A stretch of DNA of 64,000 nucleotides from Eleftheria terrae (GCF_030419005.1 NZ_CP106951.1:1364001-1428000), one strand, 5' to 3'; counted from the first letter of the stretch, positions 29,038 to 37,573 are shown. A program made the numbers and translations. The notes: generated by a model not told the origin, from the letters alone.

Positions 29038-30080
29038 GGGGGCGGCGCGGCCGGCCCAAAGGGAATGGCCGCCAGCATCACGCAGTTGCTGCCACGGCGC
29101 TTGGCCTCCTCGAGCGCCGCATCGGCACTGCGCAGCAAGCCCTCTCGGTCATAGGCGGTGTGCGGGAAGCTGGCCACGCCCATGGACACGGTGAAGTGCA
29201 GCTCGGCGCCCTCCAGCATCACCAGCTGGGCCTCGCACTGCCGGCGCACGCTTTCCATGCGGGCATGCGCCGTGGCCAGGCCGACGCCTGACAGCACCAC
29301 CGCGAAACGGTCCTCGCCAAGCCGGCAGGGCGCATCCATCACCCGGGTGTTGCTGCGCAGCAGCCGACCCAGCGCCTGGAGCGTGCGCTCTGCCGCCTCG
29401 CGGCCGTGAGTGGCCAGCAAGCGCGCATGACCATCCACCTGCACCGATACCAAGGCGAACTCGCGGTGTTCGCGCATCGAGAGGTCGATCTCACGATGCA
29501 GCTGCTCTTCGAAGTGGCGGCGGTTGTAGACGCCGGTGACCGGGTCGCGCACCGCCTGGTCGCGCACTTCCTGGCGCAGCTCCTCGTTCTGGCGCTGCTG
29601 CTGTTCGAGCTGCGCCAGCGCCTGGCGCAGCTGCGCCTGGTGGCGCCGCGGCTCGGTCACATCGGTCCAGACGCCGCACAGATAGCGAGCCTCGGCCAGC
29701 GGGTCCGGCACCACCGCCACCCGCACCGCCGCCAGTTCCACCGGCTGCCCGCCCGGTGTGCCGGGCAGCTTGTCGTCACGGTGGAGCGGATGGCGCTGGG
29801 CCAGTGCGGCCTGATCGGCGCTCTTCAACGGCACAGCGAATTCGGGCGGCAGCAGTTCATCGTCCGTGCGGCCCAGCACCTCTTCGACGGCGCGGCCCAG
29901 CAAGCGGGCTGCGGCGGGGTTGGCATAGACATAGCGGCCATCGCCATCCTTGGCATAGACGGCGCCCTGGCTGTGTTCCGTGGCTGCCAGCAGCAGCGCG
30001 AGCAAGGCCGGCGACGGCAGGTCGGGCGGCGTCTGGCTGGGCGCGCTCTGCGCCCCGGCGATGAGTTGCGGCTGTTCCAT
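29019..30080 (-). CDS. PAS-GGDEF protein with degenerate GGDEF motif
   Basis: 353 residues from ATG 30080; TTG 30122 would add 14. An N-terminal PAS domain (about residues 30-150, AVYAKDGDGRYVYANPAAARLLGR) leads through a coiled coil (QLEQQQRQNEELRQEV) into a GGDEF domain starting DPVTGVYNRRHFEEQL. The signature loop reads RLGEDRFAVVL where active enzymes have RxGGDEFAVLL, so the second Gly and the metal-binding Glu are replaced. It may lack diguanylate cyclase activity and act as a receptor. No EAL domain follows. The product is cytoplasmic with no membrane segment. Confidence 0.85.
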   Translation of the reverse strand: MEQPQLIAGAQSAPSQTPPDLPSPALLALLLAATEHSQGAVYAKDGDGRYVYANPAAARLLGRAVEEVLGRTDDELLPPEFAVPLKSADQAALAQRHPLHRDDKLPGTPGGQPVELAAVRVAVVPDPLAEARYLCGVWTDVTEPRRHQAQLRQALAQLEQQQRQNEELRQEVRDQAVRDPVTGVYNRRHFEEQLHREIDLSMREHREFALVSVQVDGHARLLATHGREAAERTLQALGRLLRSNTRVMDAPCRLGEDRFAVVLSGVGLATAHARMESVRRQCEAQLVMLEGAELHFTVSMGVASFPHTAYDREGLLRSADAALEEAKRRGSNCVMLAAIPFGPAAPPPQASAL

Positions 30081-30250
30081 GAGCGGGCCTGGCGAACCGA
30101 TCGCGGCTCCAGGACGGTGCAATGTCGGGTTCCGCGGGCGACTTGCCGCACGGATGCGTCATTGTCCACCCAAGCGCCTGAACATGTGCTGGCATGGCGC
30201 GAGCAGCCCCCTCGTTCAGGGCATCGGGCAAGCGCGAAATAGTGCCGCTT

Positions 30251-31525
30251 TCAGCGGGTGAGCAGGTCGATGCTGCGCTCATAGCGCTCTGTCAGCCGGT
30301 CGAACAGCTCCAGCAGGTCCTCGCTGGCTGCTGCCAGTGCGAGCCGCCCGTCGGCCCTGTGGGCCTGCTGCAGCCCGCTCGAGAACGACCGCCAGCTCAG
30401 GCTCGCCGCCTCCAGCAACTGGCGGATGTCGGAGGTGGTGAGCGGGGCCGCCTGGAGCCAGGCCAGCGATTGTTCGAACTGCTGCACCGTCTCGCGCAGG
30501 CCAGCCTGAGCGGCGTCGGCCTGGGCGCCTTCGAGCAGCCGCGCCAGCAGCGCCTGCTTGGCCAGGCGCTGCGACAACATGCGCTGCCGCCCGCAGATAT
30601 TGACGATGTGCAATGAATGGAGCTGGCTGGCCGACTCGAGCACCGTCGTGAGCCGCTCGGCGCCCTTGAGCAACCGTCCGGCCAGCTCGTCGAGCGGCGC
30701 CAGGGGCGCGACCTGTGCCGGACGGCCGAGGCTCGGCTTCAACTCTGCCCACAGTCGCTGCACTTCATCCAGCAAGTCGCCGAAGGTGGCTGCGGGCAGG
30801 CTGCGCGACAGCACGTCGAGGTTGGCCTCCACCCGGCTCACCGAGGCAGCCATCAGGGCCCGCGAGCCGGCCGTGTCGACCTCGGCCGCGAGCAGCGCAT
30901 GCAACTTGACCAGGCGCTGCGACAGCATGCGCAACTGCCCCGCGCGGTTGATGGCCTCAGCGTAGCGGGCTGCATCGATGACCTGACGCGAGACCTGGCC
31001 GACGCGCCGGTTGTCACGCATCGACAAGGTGCGCAGCAGTCGGAACGCTTCTTCTTCGGAGACCTGGGTGGCCCGCATCAGGATACCCTTGGCACGGTCC
31101 ACCAGCTTGCGTTCCTCGAAGCGGTGGCTCACGTCCTCGAGCGCGGTGCGCAGCTGCTGCTCATGGCGGAAGCGGGCCTGGGCCAGGTGCAGCAAGGGGC
31201 GCACTCGCTGGGGCGCATAGCCGTCGACCACCCAGGCATGCACGCCCGCGGCCAGCGCCCGGCTCATCTTGTCCGCATCGGCATCGGCCGTGAAAACCAC
31301 CACCGGCAGCGGCGCGGTAGAGGCCAGCGCCGCAAGGGCCTCGAACATCGGCTCGTCGGGCACCGCCTCGGACCAGACCAGCAGGTCCGGTGCATGGCGC
31401 ACCGTGTCCCGCACCACATTGCGGCGGTCCACCGCACCAAGCACGTGAATGCCGACCCCGTCGAGGTCGGCCACCAGCATGGCAGCCGCGGCCGCTTCTG
31501 CACACACCACCAGCACCGACGTCAT
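30251..31525 (-). CDS. Pseudo-receiver / ANTAR regulator with two nitrate-sensor-like P-box segments
   Basis: 424 residues. Residues 1-115 form a receiver-like domain whose phospho-acceptor position is Ser52 (PDLLVWS) and which lacks the N-terminal acidic pair, so phosphorylation is unlikely. The ANTAR domain spans about 125-185 (LVDRAKGILMRATQVSEEEAF). It is followed by two PilJ/NarX-type segments: AINRAGQLRMLSQRLVK at 191-207 and NICGRQRMLSQRLAK at 309-323. These resemble the nitrate-binding P-box of NarX and NasR. ANTAR proteins bind paired hexaloop hairpins in leader RNA to prevent termination. It is divergent from narK, whose leader carries such a hairpin. Confidence 0.9.
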   Translation of the reverse strand: MTSVLVVCAEAAAAAMLVADLDGVGIHVLGAVDRRNVVRDTVRHAPDLLVWSEAVPDEPMFEALAALASTAPLPVVVFTADADADKMSRALAAGVHAWVVDGYAPQRVRPLLHLAQARFRHEQQLRTALEDVSHRFEERKLVDRAKGILMRATQVSEEEAFRLLRTLSMRDNRRVGQVSRQVIDAARYAEAINRAGQLRMLSQRLVKLHALLAAEVDTAGSRALMAASVSRVEANLDVLSRSLPAATFGDLLDEVQRLWAELKPSLGRPAQVAPLAPLDELAGRLLKGAERLTTVLESASQLHSLHIVNICGRQRMLSQRLAKQALLARLLEGAQADAAQAGLRETVQQFEQSLAWLQAAPLTTSDIRQLLEAASLSWRSFSSGLQQAHRADGRLALAAASEDLLELFDRLTERYERSIDLLTR

Positions 31526-31606
31526 TCGCCCCTCTTGCTCTCAGCCAGACCGACGGGCGTAGATGCAAAGAACACGCCATGGCGGTGCACGCAAGCGCGG
31601 AAGCTT

Positions 31607-31622
31607 TGGCATGGACGTTGCT
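31607..31622 (+). promoter_or_regulatory. Sigma-54 promoter of the nitrate transporter gene
   Basis: TGGCATGGACGTTGCT matches TGGCAC-N5-TTGCT with one change. GG (31608-31609) and GC (31620-31621) are separated by 10 bp, the exact sigma-54 spacing. The predicted start point is near 31632. A GGTGCA half-site (31584-31589) lies 18 bp upstream but no full NtrC palindrome is seen. Confidence 0.72.
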
Positions 31623-31631
31623 TTTGCATCG

Positions 31632-31698
31632 CCTCGGGTGTGACGATGCACCCAGGCCGGTCACAGCACCGCCGGCCATGCGCACAGCGCCGTGCGCA
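31632..31698 (+). promoter_or_regulatory. Candidate ANTAR antitermination leader (two hairpins)
   Basis: Hairpin 2 is a 7-bp perfect stem TGCGCAC/GTGCGCA (31679-31685 with 31692-31698) with hexaloop AGCGCC, which has the A1 and G4 required by ANTAR proteins. Hairpin 1 (31632-31656) pairs CCT and GGGTGT with GCACCC and AGG, with one bulge and hexaloop GACGAT: G4 fits, position 1 is G not A. Hairpin 1 begins at the predicted sigma-54 start. The 3' half of hairpin 2 (31691-31698) can alternatively pair with 31758-31766, so the structure could be switched. Confidence 0.6.
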
Positions 31699-31907
31699 GC
31701 CATGTGCCTCCATGTCCCCGCCGCAGGCGAGGACCCTGTTCCTGCTGGAGAGCATCATGCGCCACGCCCCCATTCACCCGGGCCGCCCCCTGCCGGCCCC
31801 CCTGCCCCGCCCTGCCGCCGGTCGGCGCTCGTCGCCCGCGCCGACCTCCCGTGCAGGCCAGGCCTGAATCCATCCCCGTCCACGTTCCATCCGTCCGGAG
31901 TCGCTTC
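31699..31907 (+). other. Rest of the narK leader: C-rich tract and GC hairpin
   Basis: This untranslated stretch contains a strongly C-rich, G-poor segment around 31761-31818 and a 9-bp perfect hairpin GGTCGGCGC/GCGCCGACC (31820-31828 with 31838-31846) with a 9-nt loop. There is no T tract after it, so it is not a classical intrinsic terminator; a Rho-dependent or pause-type site would fit. The ribosome site CGGAG is at 31896-31900. Confidence 0.5.
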
Positions 31908-33179
31908 ATGGCAGGCTACAAGAGCTTTCTTTCCTCAGGTCATTGGCCCACGCTGCTGGCCTCTTTCCTGTACTTCGATTTCTGCTTCGCCATCTGGGTG
32001 CTCAACGGCGCCATGGGGCCCTTCATCGGCGAGGCCTTCCAGCTCAGCGCAGCGCAGAAGGGCTTCATGGTGTCGGTGCCCATCCTGGCCGGCGCGCTGA
32101 TGCGCTTCCCGCTCGGCGTGCTGGCGCAGTACATCGGGCGCAAGAACGCGGCGATGGTCGAGATGAGCCTGATCGTGCTGGCACTGGCCTTCGGCTACTT
32201 CTTCGTCGACAGCTATGACTCGGTACTGGCCATGGGCGTGCTGCTGGGCATTGCCGGCGCAAGCTTCGGTGTGGCGCTGTCGCTCGGCTCGGGCTGGTTC
32301 CCGCCGCAATACAAGGGCCTGGCGATGGGCCTGGCAGGTGCGGGCAACTCCGGCACCGTGCTGGCGGTGCTGTTTGCCCCACCGCTGGCGACCCACTATG
32401 GCTGGCAGGCCGTGTACGGCATGGCGGCCTTCACGATGTTGCTGCCCATGGCCGTGATGTGGCTGGCCGCGAAGGAGCCGCCCGACCGGGAGCACCAGAC
32501 CCTGCGCGAGCACCTGTCCTGCCTGTTCGAGAAGGACGGCTGGGTCTTCAGCCTGATCTACGTGGTGACCTTCGGCGGCTTCATCGGCCTGTCCAGCTTC
32601 CTGCCGACCTACTTCTACGACCAGTTCAAGGTGACCAAGATCGAGGCTGGTCAGCTCACCATGCTGGCCACCCTGATGGGCTCCGCGGTACGGGTGGTGG
32701 GCGGCTACATCTCGGACCGCATCGGCGGCGTCAACACGCTGACGGCGGTGCTGCTGATGGTGGCCGCCTGCCTGGTGCTGTGCGGCCTGGCGGGGCAGTC
32801 GGTGGTCGTCACCACGCTGCTGTTCATGCTCTGCTTCGCGGCGCTCGGTGCCGGCAACGGGGCGCTGTTCCAGCTGGTGCCGCTGCGCTGGCCACTGAGC
32901 ACCGCAGTGGCGGGCTCGATGATCGGCGAGGTCGGCGCGCTGGGCGGCGGCCTGGTGCCCAACGCGATGGGCCTGTCCAAGCAGCATGCCGGCAGCTACC
33001 TCTGGGGCTTTGTCGTCTTCGCGGTGCTGGCGCTGCTGATGCTGCTGGTGCTGCGGGTGGCCCAGATCCGCTGGACCCGCACCTGGGCCGAGAAGGGGGG
33101 CCGCGCGCGCCCGCCGGCAGCCACAACGCCGGCCCCGCACGACTATGGCCGGGCCCGCTACACCACTCAGGCCGAGTGA
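31908..33179 (+). CDS. Nitrate/nitrite MFS transporter (NarK/NasA family)
   Basis: 423 residues from ATG 31908 with CGGAG 8 nt upstream. Twelve membrane helices are expected. Both nitrate signature regions are present: AGAGNSGTVLAVLFAPPLA in helix 5 and GAGNGALFQLVPLRWP in helix 11, and the arginine MRFPLGVLAQ in helix 2 belongs to the substrate site. It imports nitrate for assimilation. Initiation from a sigma-54 promoter and a leader controlled by the adjacent ANTAR protein are inferred. It is convergent with the kinase gene. Confidence 0.92.
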   Translation: MAGYKSFLSSGHWPTLLASFLYFDFCFAIWVLNGAMGPFIGEAFQLSAAQKGFMVSVPILAGALMRFPLGVLAQYIGRKNAAMVEMSLIVLALAFGYFFVDSYDSVLAMGVLLGIAGASFGVALSLGSGWFPPQYKGLAMGLAGAGNSGTVLAVLFAPPLATHYGWQAVYGMAAFTMLLPMAVMWLAAKEPPDREHQTLREHLSCLFEKDGWVFSLIYVVTFGGFIGLSSFLPTYFYDQFKVTKIEAGQLTMLATLMGSAVRVVGGYISDRIGGVNTLTAVLLMVAACLVLCGLAGQSVVVTTLLFMLCFAALGAGNGALFQLVPLRWPLSTAVAGSMIGEVGALGGGLVPNAMGLSKQHAGSYLWGFVVFAVLALLMLLVLRVAQIRWTRTWAEKGGRARPPAATTPAPHDYGRARYTTQAE

Positions 33180-33249
33180 GCGCGGAGGCATGCACGAGAT
33201 GACGATGCGCCGGCGCCCCGCCCACTGCCCGCCTGCTGCCTGCTGCGGT

Positions 33250-34950
33250 TCAACGCGGCAGGAACAGCAGCCAGATCACCAGCAGCAGGTTGAACAGCAG
33301 CGACAGCCCCAGGCCGATCTTCCACAGCGCCGCCTCGTCGCGGGCCACCAGCGGGGTGGCCCCCGGGGCGGGCAGCGGGCGCGAGGCACCTCGTTCGAGC
33401 GCGAGCGCGAACTCCTCAGCGGTTTCGAAGCGCTGGGCCTTCTCGCGGGCGACCGCCTTCAGCACGACATGGTCCAGCCAGATCGGCACGTCGGGCCGGC
33501 TGCGCGACGGCGCGCACGGGTCGCGGCGGAAACGCCCGCTCTGGTAGGGCTCGATCTCGCCATAGGGCAGCCGACCGGTCAGCCAGCGATACAGGGTGAC
33601 ACCGAGCGCGTAGAGGTCGCTCGCGGCATCGGCCGGCTCGGCGTCCCCGTGGGGGCCGGGCCACTGCTCGGGGTTCATGTAGCTCGGCGTGCCGGCATGC
33701 AACAGGCGCTGCGCCTGCGGTTCGCGACCGGAGACGGCGGCCCCCAGGTCGAGCACGCGCCATTGCCCATCGACGCCGAGGTGCAGGTTGGCGGGCTTGA
33801 TGTCACGATGAATCACACCCTGCCGATGCAGCCCGCCCAGGGCGCGCACCACGGCCAGCGCGGCGGCCACGACCTGGTCGACGCCGAAGCGCCGGCCACT
33901 CGCCAGGCACTGCTCCAGCGTCTGGCCTTCATGCCAGTCGAACACCAGGTAGAAGGCGCTGGCGTCGCGCTGCTCGCGCAGGCGCACGAACCCGCTGCCG
34001 GCGCGACTGCCCAGCCAGGCCTCGTGCGCCAGCATCGCGCGCTCCTGCGGGTCGGCGGCGCGCGCCTCGTGCAGCGTCTTCAGGGCCACCGGCTCGCCGC
34101 GAACCGGTTCGCGCGCCCGGTAGAGGCGATGCACGCCGTCGTCGCTGACGAGCACTTCGATGACATGCCCGTCCAGGCGGTCGCCGGCCTTGAGCCGCGG
34201 CGGCACCGGCAGCTGGCGGCCCAGCAGCAGCATGTCCTCCAGCCGGGCCTCGGCCAGGTGCAGCACCCGCATCACCAGCGCGGTGGCGTTGTCGCGGCTG
34301 CCCGCGGCAACGGCTTCGCGCACGATGGCCTCGCTGGCCAGGCTGGCGTCGCCGTGCAGGGCCAGCGCCGCCAGCCGGCTGCGCTTGAGAGCGCGGTGCA
34401 CGCCGTCGCTGGTCAGCAGCAGCACGTCGTCGGCCTGCAGCCGGCCTTGCAGGTAGTCCACGCGCACCAGGTCGTCCAGGCCCAGGGCCCGCATGAGGCG
34501 GTGGCGCAGATCGGGATGGTCGAAGCTGTGGTCCTGCGTCAGCTGCACGCACTCGCCGTCGCGCAGCAGCCAGGCCCGGGTGTCGCCCACATGCGCCACC
34601 GTGTAGCCCTGTCCCTGCAGCACCACCGCCGTCAGCGTGCACATGGCAGCCGGTCCGGCACGGCGGCGGTTGTGGTCGGCCAGCCAGGCGTTGTGGGCGC
34701 CAATCAGGCGGTCGAGCGCGACGGTGGTGTCCCAGGTGTCGGGGGTGGCGTGGTAGTCGCGCACCAGGCTCAGCACGGCCGTCTGGGCCGCCTCGGCGCC
34801 ATGGCCCCCCGCCGAGACGCCGTCGGCCAGCGCAGCGATCCAGCCACGGGCGGCCTCGCCGGGCGGGGGCGCCACGGCGGCCGCGAAGTCCTCGTTGCCG
34901 GGCCGCGGGCCGCGCTCGCTGCAGTGGCCGACGTCCACTTCCAAACCCAT
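33250..34950 (-). CDS. Fused PP2C phosphatase and Ser/Thr protein kinase, membrane anchored
   Basis: 566 residues from ATG 34950, preceded by AGGGA; the frame open to 35181 is ignored. Residues 1-235 are a PP2C domain (GNEDF, LADGVSAGGHG, GDTRAW, TSDGVH, SRDNAT). Residues 265-520 are a Hanks-type kinase with VALKTL lysine, HRDIKPANL, DLGAA in place of DFG, and GTPSYMNPEQ. The glycine loop is weak. The last 22 residues form one membrane helix (GLGLSLLFNLLLVIWLLFL), so it is tail anchored with a cytosolic body. It lies between narK and nirB, the same place as PA1782 in Pseudomonas. Its substrates are unknown. Confidence 0.92.
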   Translation of the reverse strand: MGLEVDVGHCSERGPRPGNEDFAAAVAPPPGEAARGWIAALADGVSAGGHGAEAAQTAVLSLVRDYHATPDTWDTTVALDRLIGAHNAWLADHNRRRAGPAAMCTLTAVVLQGQGYTVAHVGDTRAWLLRDGECVQLTQDHSFDHPDLRHRLMRALGLDDLVRVDYLQGRLQADDVLLLTSDGVHRALKRSRLAALALHGDASLASEAIVREAVAAGSRDNATALVMRVLHLAEARLEDMLLLGRQLPVPPRLKAGDRLDGHVIEVLVSDDGVHRLYRAREPVRGEPVALKTLHEARAADPQERAMLAHEAWLGSRAGSGFVRLREQRDASAFYLVFDWHEGQTLEQCLASGRRFGVDQVVAAALAVVRALGGLHRQGVIHRDIKPANLHLGVDGQWRVLDLGAAVSGREPQAQRLLHAGTPSYMNPEQWPGPHGDAEPADAASDLYALGVTLYRWLTGRLPYGEIEPYQSGRFRRDPCAPSRSRPDVPIWLDHVVLKAVAREKAQRFETAEEFALALERGASRPLPAPGATPLVARDEAALWKIGLGLSLLFNLLLVIWLLFLPR

Positions 34951-35078
34951 CTTGTCCCTGCCTGCTGTGCAGCGCCATGCGCGCCGGCGGGCATTGTCCC
35001 CGGGAAGCTGCGCGGCGCCAAAACAGTGCGCCCGGCCGGCCCGCTTCAAGCCAAGGACGCAGCGAACGCACTGCGTAT

Positions 35079-35094
35079 TGGCACCCTTTTCGCT
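35079..35094 (+). promoter_or_regulatory. Sigma-54-like promoter of nirBD-nasA
   Basis: TGGCACCCTTTTCGCT has a perfect -24 element TGGCAC and a -12 element TCGC with GG (35080-35081) and GC (35092-35093) 10 bp apart. The predicted start near 35105 gives a 24-nt leader with GGAG before the nirB ATG. There is no room for an ANTAR hairpin pair. Confidence 0.65.
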
Positions 35095-35128
35095 TGAACC
35101 CGTCGGCGCATAGCCTTGGAGTAAGACC

Positions 35129-37573
35129 ATGAGGAAGATGAAACTGGTGATGGTGGGCAACGGCATGGCGGGCGTGCGCACGCTCGAGGAGCTGCTGAAG
35201 ATCGCCCCCGACCTCTACGACATCACCGTCTTCGGTGCCGAGCCGCATCCCAACTACAACCGCATCCTGCTGTCGCCGGTGCTGGCCGGCGAGCAGACGC
35301 TGGACGAGATCGTCCTCAACCCGCTGGACTGGTATGCCGAGCACGGCATCACCCTGCACCTGGGCAAGAAGGTGGTCGACGTGGACCGGCGCCGGCGTGT
35401 CGTCACCGCCGAGGACGGCACCACCGCCGAATACGACCGGCTGCTGCTGGCCACCGGCTCCAACCCCTTCATCCTGCCGGTGCCGGGCAAGGACCTGGAC
35501 GGCGTGATTGCCTACCGCGACATCCAGGACACCAACACGATGATCGAGGCTGCGCAGCGCTACAAGCACGCGGTGGTGATCGGTGGCGGCCTGCTGGGCC
35601 TGGAGGCGGCCAACGGCCTGATGCTGCGCGGCATGCAGGTGAGCGTGGTGCACATCGCACCGTGGCTGATGGAGCGCCAGCTCGACGATGTGGCGGGCAA
35701 GTTGCTGCAGAAGTCGCTCGAGGAGCGCGGCCTGAAGTTCCTGCTCGGCGCCCAGACCGCGGCCCTGATCGGCGACCAGGACGGCGGCCGTGCCGGCCGT
35801 GTGATGGCGGTGCAGTTCAAGGACGGCAAGGAGGTGCCGGCTGACCTGGTGGTGATGGCCGCCGGCATCCGCCCCAACACCACGCTGGCCGAGAAGATCG
35901 GCCTGCATTGCAACCGCGGCATCGTCGTCAGCGACACCCTGCAGACTGTCACCGACGCGCGCATCTATGCGGTCGGCGAATGCGCCGCCCACCGCGGCAT
36001 CGCCTACGGCCTGGTGGCACCGCTGTTCGAGCAGGGCAAGGTCTGCGCCACCCACCTGGCCGAGTTCGGCATCGGCCGCTACACCGGCTCGCAGGTGTCG
36101 ACCAAGCTGAAGGTCACCGGCATCGACCTGTTCTCGGCCGGCAACTTCATGGGCGGCGACGGCACCGAGGAGATCGTGATGAGCGATCCCTATGGTGGCG
36201 TCTACAAGAAGCTCGTCATCAAGGACGACCAGCTGGTCGGCGCCTGCCTCTACGGCGACACCGTGGACGGCAGCTGGTACTTCCAGCTACTGCGTGAAGG
36301 CCGCAAGGTCAGCGAGATCCGCGACAAGCTGATGTTCGGCGAATCCCACCTCGGCGTGGCCGGCCACGAAGGCCAGAACAAGGCCGCCAGCATGGCCGAC
36401 GATGCGGAGGTGTGCGGCTGCAACGGCGTCACCAAGGGCACCATCTGCAAGGCCATCAAGGAGAAAGGCCTGTTCACGCTCGACGAGGTGCGCAAGCACA
36501 CCAAGGCCAGCGCCTCCTGCGGCTCCTGCACCGGGCTGGTGGAGCAGATCCTGATGTCCACCGCGGGCGGCGACTATTCGGCGACGCCGAAGAAGAAGGC
36601 CTTGTGCGGCTGCACCGACCACAGCCATGCCGAGGTGCGCCAGGCCGTCCGCGAGCACAAGCTCATCACCATCGACAGCGTGTTCCGGTTCATGGAGTGG
36701 CGCACGCCCAACGGCTGCGCCAGCTGCCGCCCGGCGGTGAACTACTACCTGATCTCCACCTGGCCCAAGGAGGCCAAGGACGATCCGCAGTCGCGCTTCA
36801 TCAACGAACGCTCGCATGCCAACATCCAGAAGGACGGCACCTACTCGGTGATCCCGCGCATGTGGGGCGGCGAGACCACCGCCGCCGAGCTGCGCCGCAT
36901 CGCCGACGTGGTGGACAAGTACCGCATTCCCACCGTCAAGGTGACCGGCGGCCAGCGCATCGACCTGCTGGGCGTCAAGAAGGAAGACCTGGTCAACGTC
37001 TGGCGCGACATCGGCATGCCCTCGGGGCATGCCTATGCCAAGGCGCTGCGGACGGTGAAGACCTGCGTGGGCAGCGAATGGTGCCGCTTCGGCACCCAGG
37101 ACAGCACCCAGATGGGCAAGGACCTGGAACGCGCCCTGTGGCGCATGTATGCGCCGCACAAGGTGAAGCTCGCCGTCAGCGGCTGCCCGCGCAACTGCGC
37201 GGAATCGGGCATCAAGGATGTCGGCGTGATCGGGGTCGACTCCGGCTGGGAGCTCTACATCGGCGGCAATGGCGGCATCAAGACCGAAGCCGGCCACTTC
37301 TTCTGCAAGGTGAGGACCGCCGAGGAGGTGCTGGAGTACAGCGGCGCCTTCCTGCAGCTCTACCGCGAGGAAGGCTGGTACCTGGAGCGCACCGTGCACT
37401 ACCTGCAGCGGGTCGGCATGGAGCACATCAAGAAGGCGGTGCTGGAAGACGCCGCCAACCGCAAGGCCCTGTGGGAGCGGCTGCAGTTCGCGCTGGACGG
37501 CGAGCCCGATCCCTGGTTCGAGTTCGACAAGGCGCGGGTCGACACCCGCCAGTTCGAGCCGCTGTCGGCCTGA
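35129..37573 (+). CDS. nirB: Assimilatory nitrite reductase [NAD(P)H], large subunit
   Basis: 814 residues. Residues 1-310 are the FAD/NAD(P)H domain (VGNGMAGVR, GGGLLGLEAANGL, YAVGECAAHRG). Two BFD-type [2Fe-2S] segments follow (CGCNGVTKGTICKAI with CGSC, about 424-465, and CGCTDHSH with GCASC, about 490-530). The C-terminal sirohaem/4Fe-4S half carries CVGSEWCRFG and SGCPRNCAESG. It reduces nitrite to ammonium in the cytoplasm with NirD. nirD starts 33 bp downstream. CTTGGAGT is the ribosome site. Confidence 0.97.
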   Translation: MRKMKLVMVGNGMAGVRTLEELLKIAPDLYDITVFGAEPHPNYNRILLSPVLAGEQTLDEIVLNPLDWYAEHGITLHLGKKVVDVDRRRRVVTAEDGTTAEYDRLLLATGSNPFILPVPGKDLDGVIAYRDIQDTNTMIEAAQRYKHAVVIGGGLLGLEAANGLMLRGMQVSVVHIAPWLMERQLDDVAGKLLQKSLEERGLKFLLGAQTAALIGDQDGGRAGRVMAVQFKDGKEVPADLVVMAAGIRPNTTLAEKIGLHCNRGIVVSDTLQTVTDARIYAVGECAAHRGIAYGLVAPLFEQGKVCATHLAEFGIGRYTGSQVSTKLKVTGIDLFSAGNFMGGDGTEEIVMSDPYGGVYKKLVIKDDQLVGACLYGDTVDGSWYFQLLREGRKVSEIRDKLMFGESHLGVAGHEGQNKAASMADDAEVCGCNGVTKGTICKAIKEKGLFTLDEVRKHTKASASCGSCTGLVEQILMSTAGGDYSATPKKKALCGCTDHSHAEVRQAVREHKLITIDSVFRFMEWRTPNGCASCRPAVNYYLISTWPKEAKDDPQSRFINERSHANIQKDGTYSVIPRMWGGETTAAELRRIADVVDKYRIPTVKVTGGQRIDLLGVKKEDLVNVWRDIGMPSGHAYAKALRTVKTCVGSEWCRFGTQDSTQMGKDLERALWRMYAPHKVKLAVSGCPRNCAESGIKDVGVIGVDSGWELYIGGNGGIKTEAGHFFCKVRTAEEVLEYSGAFLQLYREEGWYLERTVHYLQRVGMEHIKKAVLEDAANRKALWERLQFALDGEPDPWFEFDKARVDTRQFEPLSA

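Noticed and set aside
35060..35078. Possible ANTAR hairpin before nirB (ACGCAG/CTGCGT)
   Set aside because: The loop has 8 nt, not 6, there is no partner hairpin, and it lies upstream of the predicted start site.
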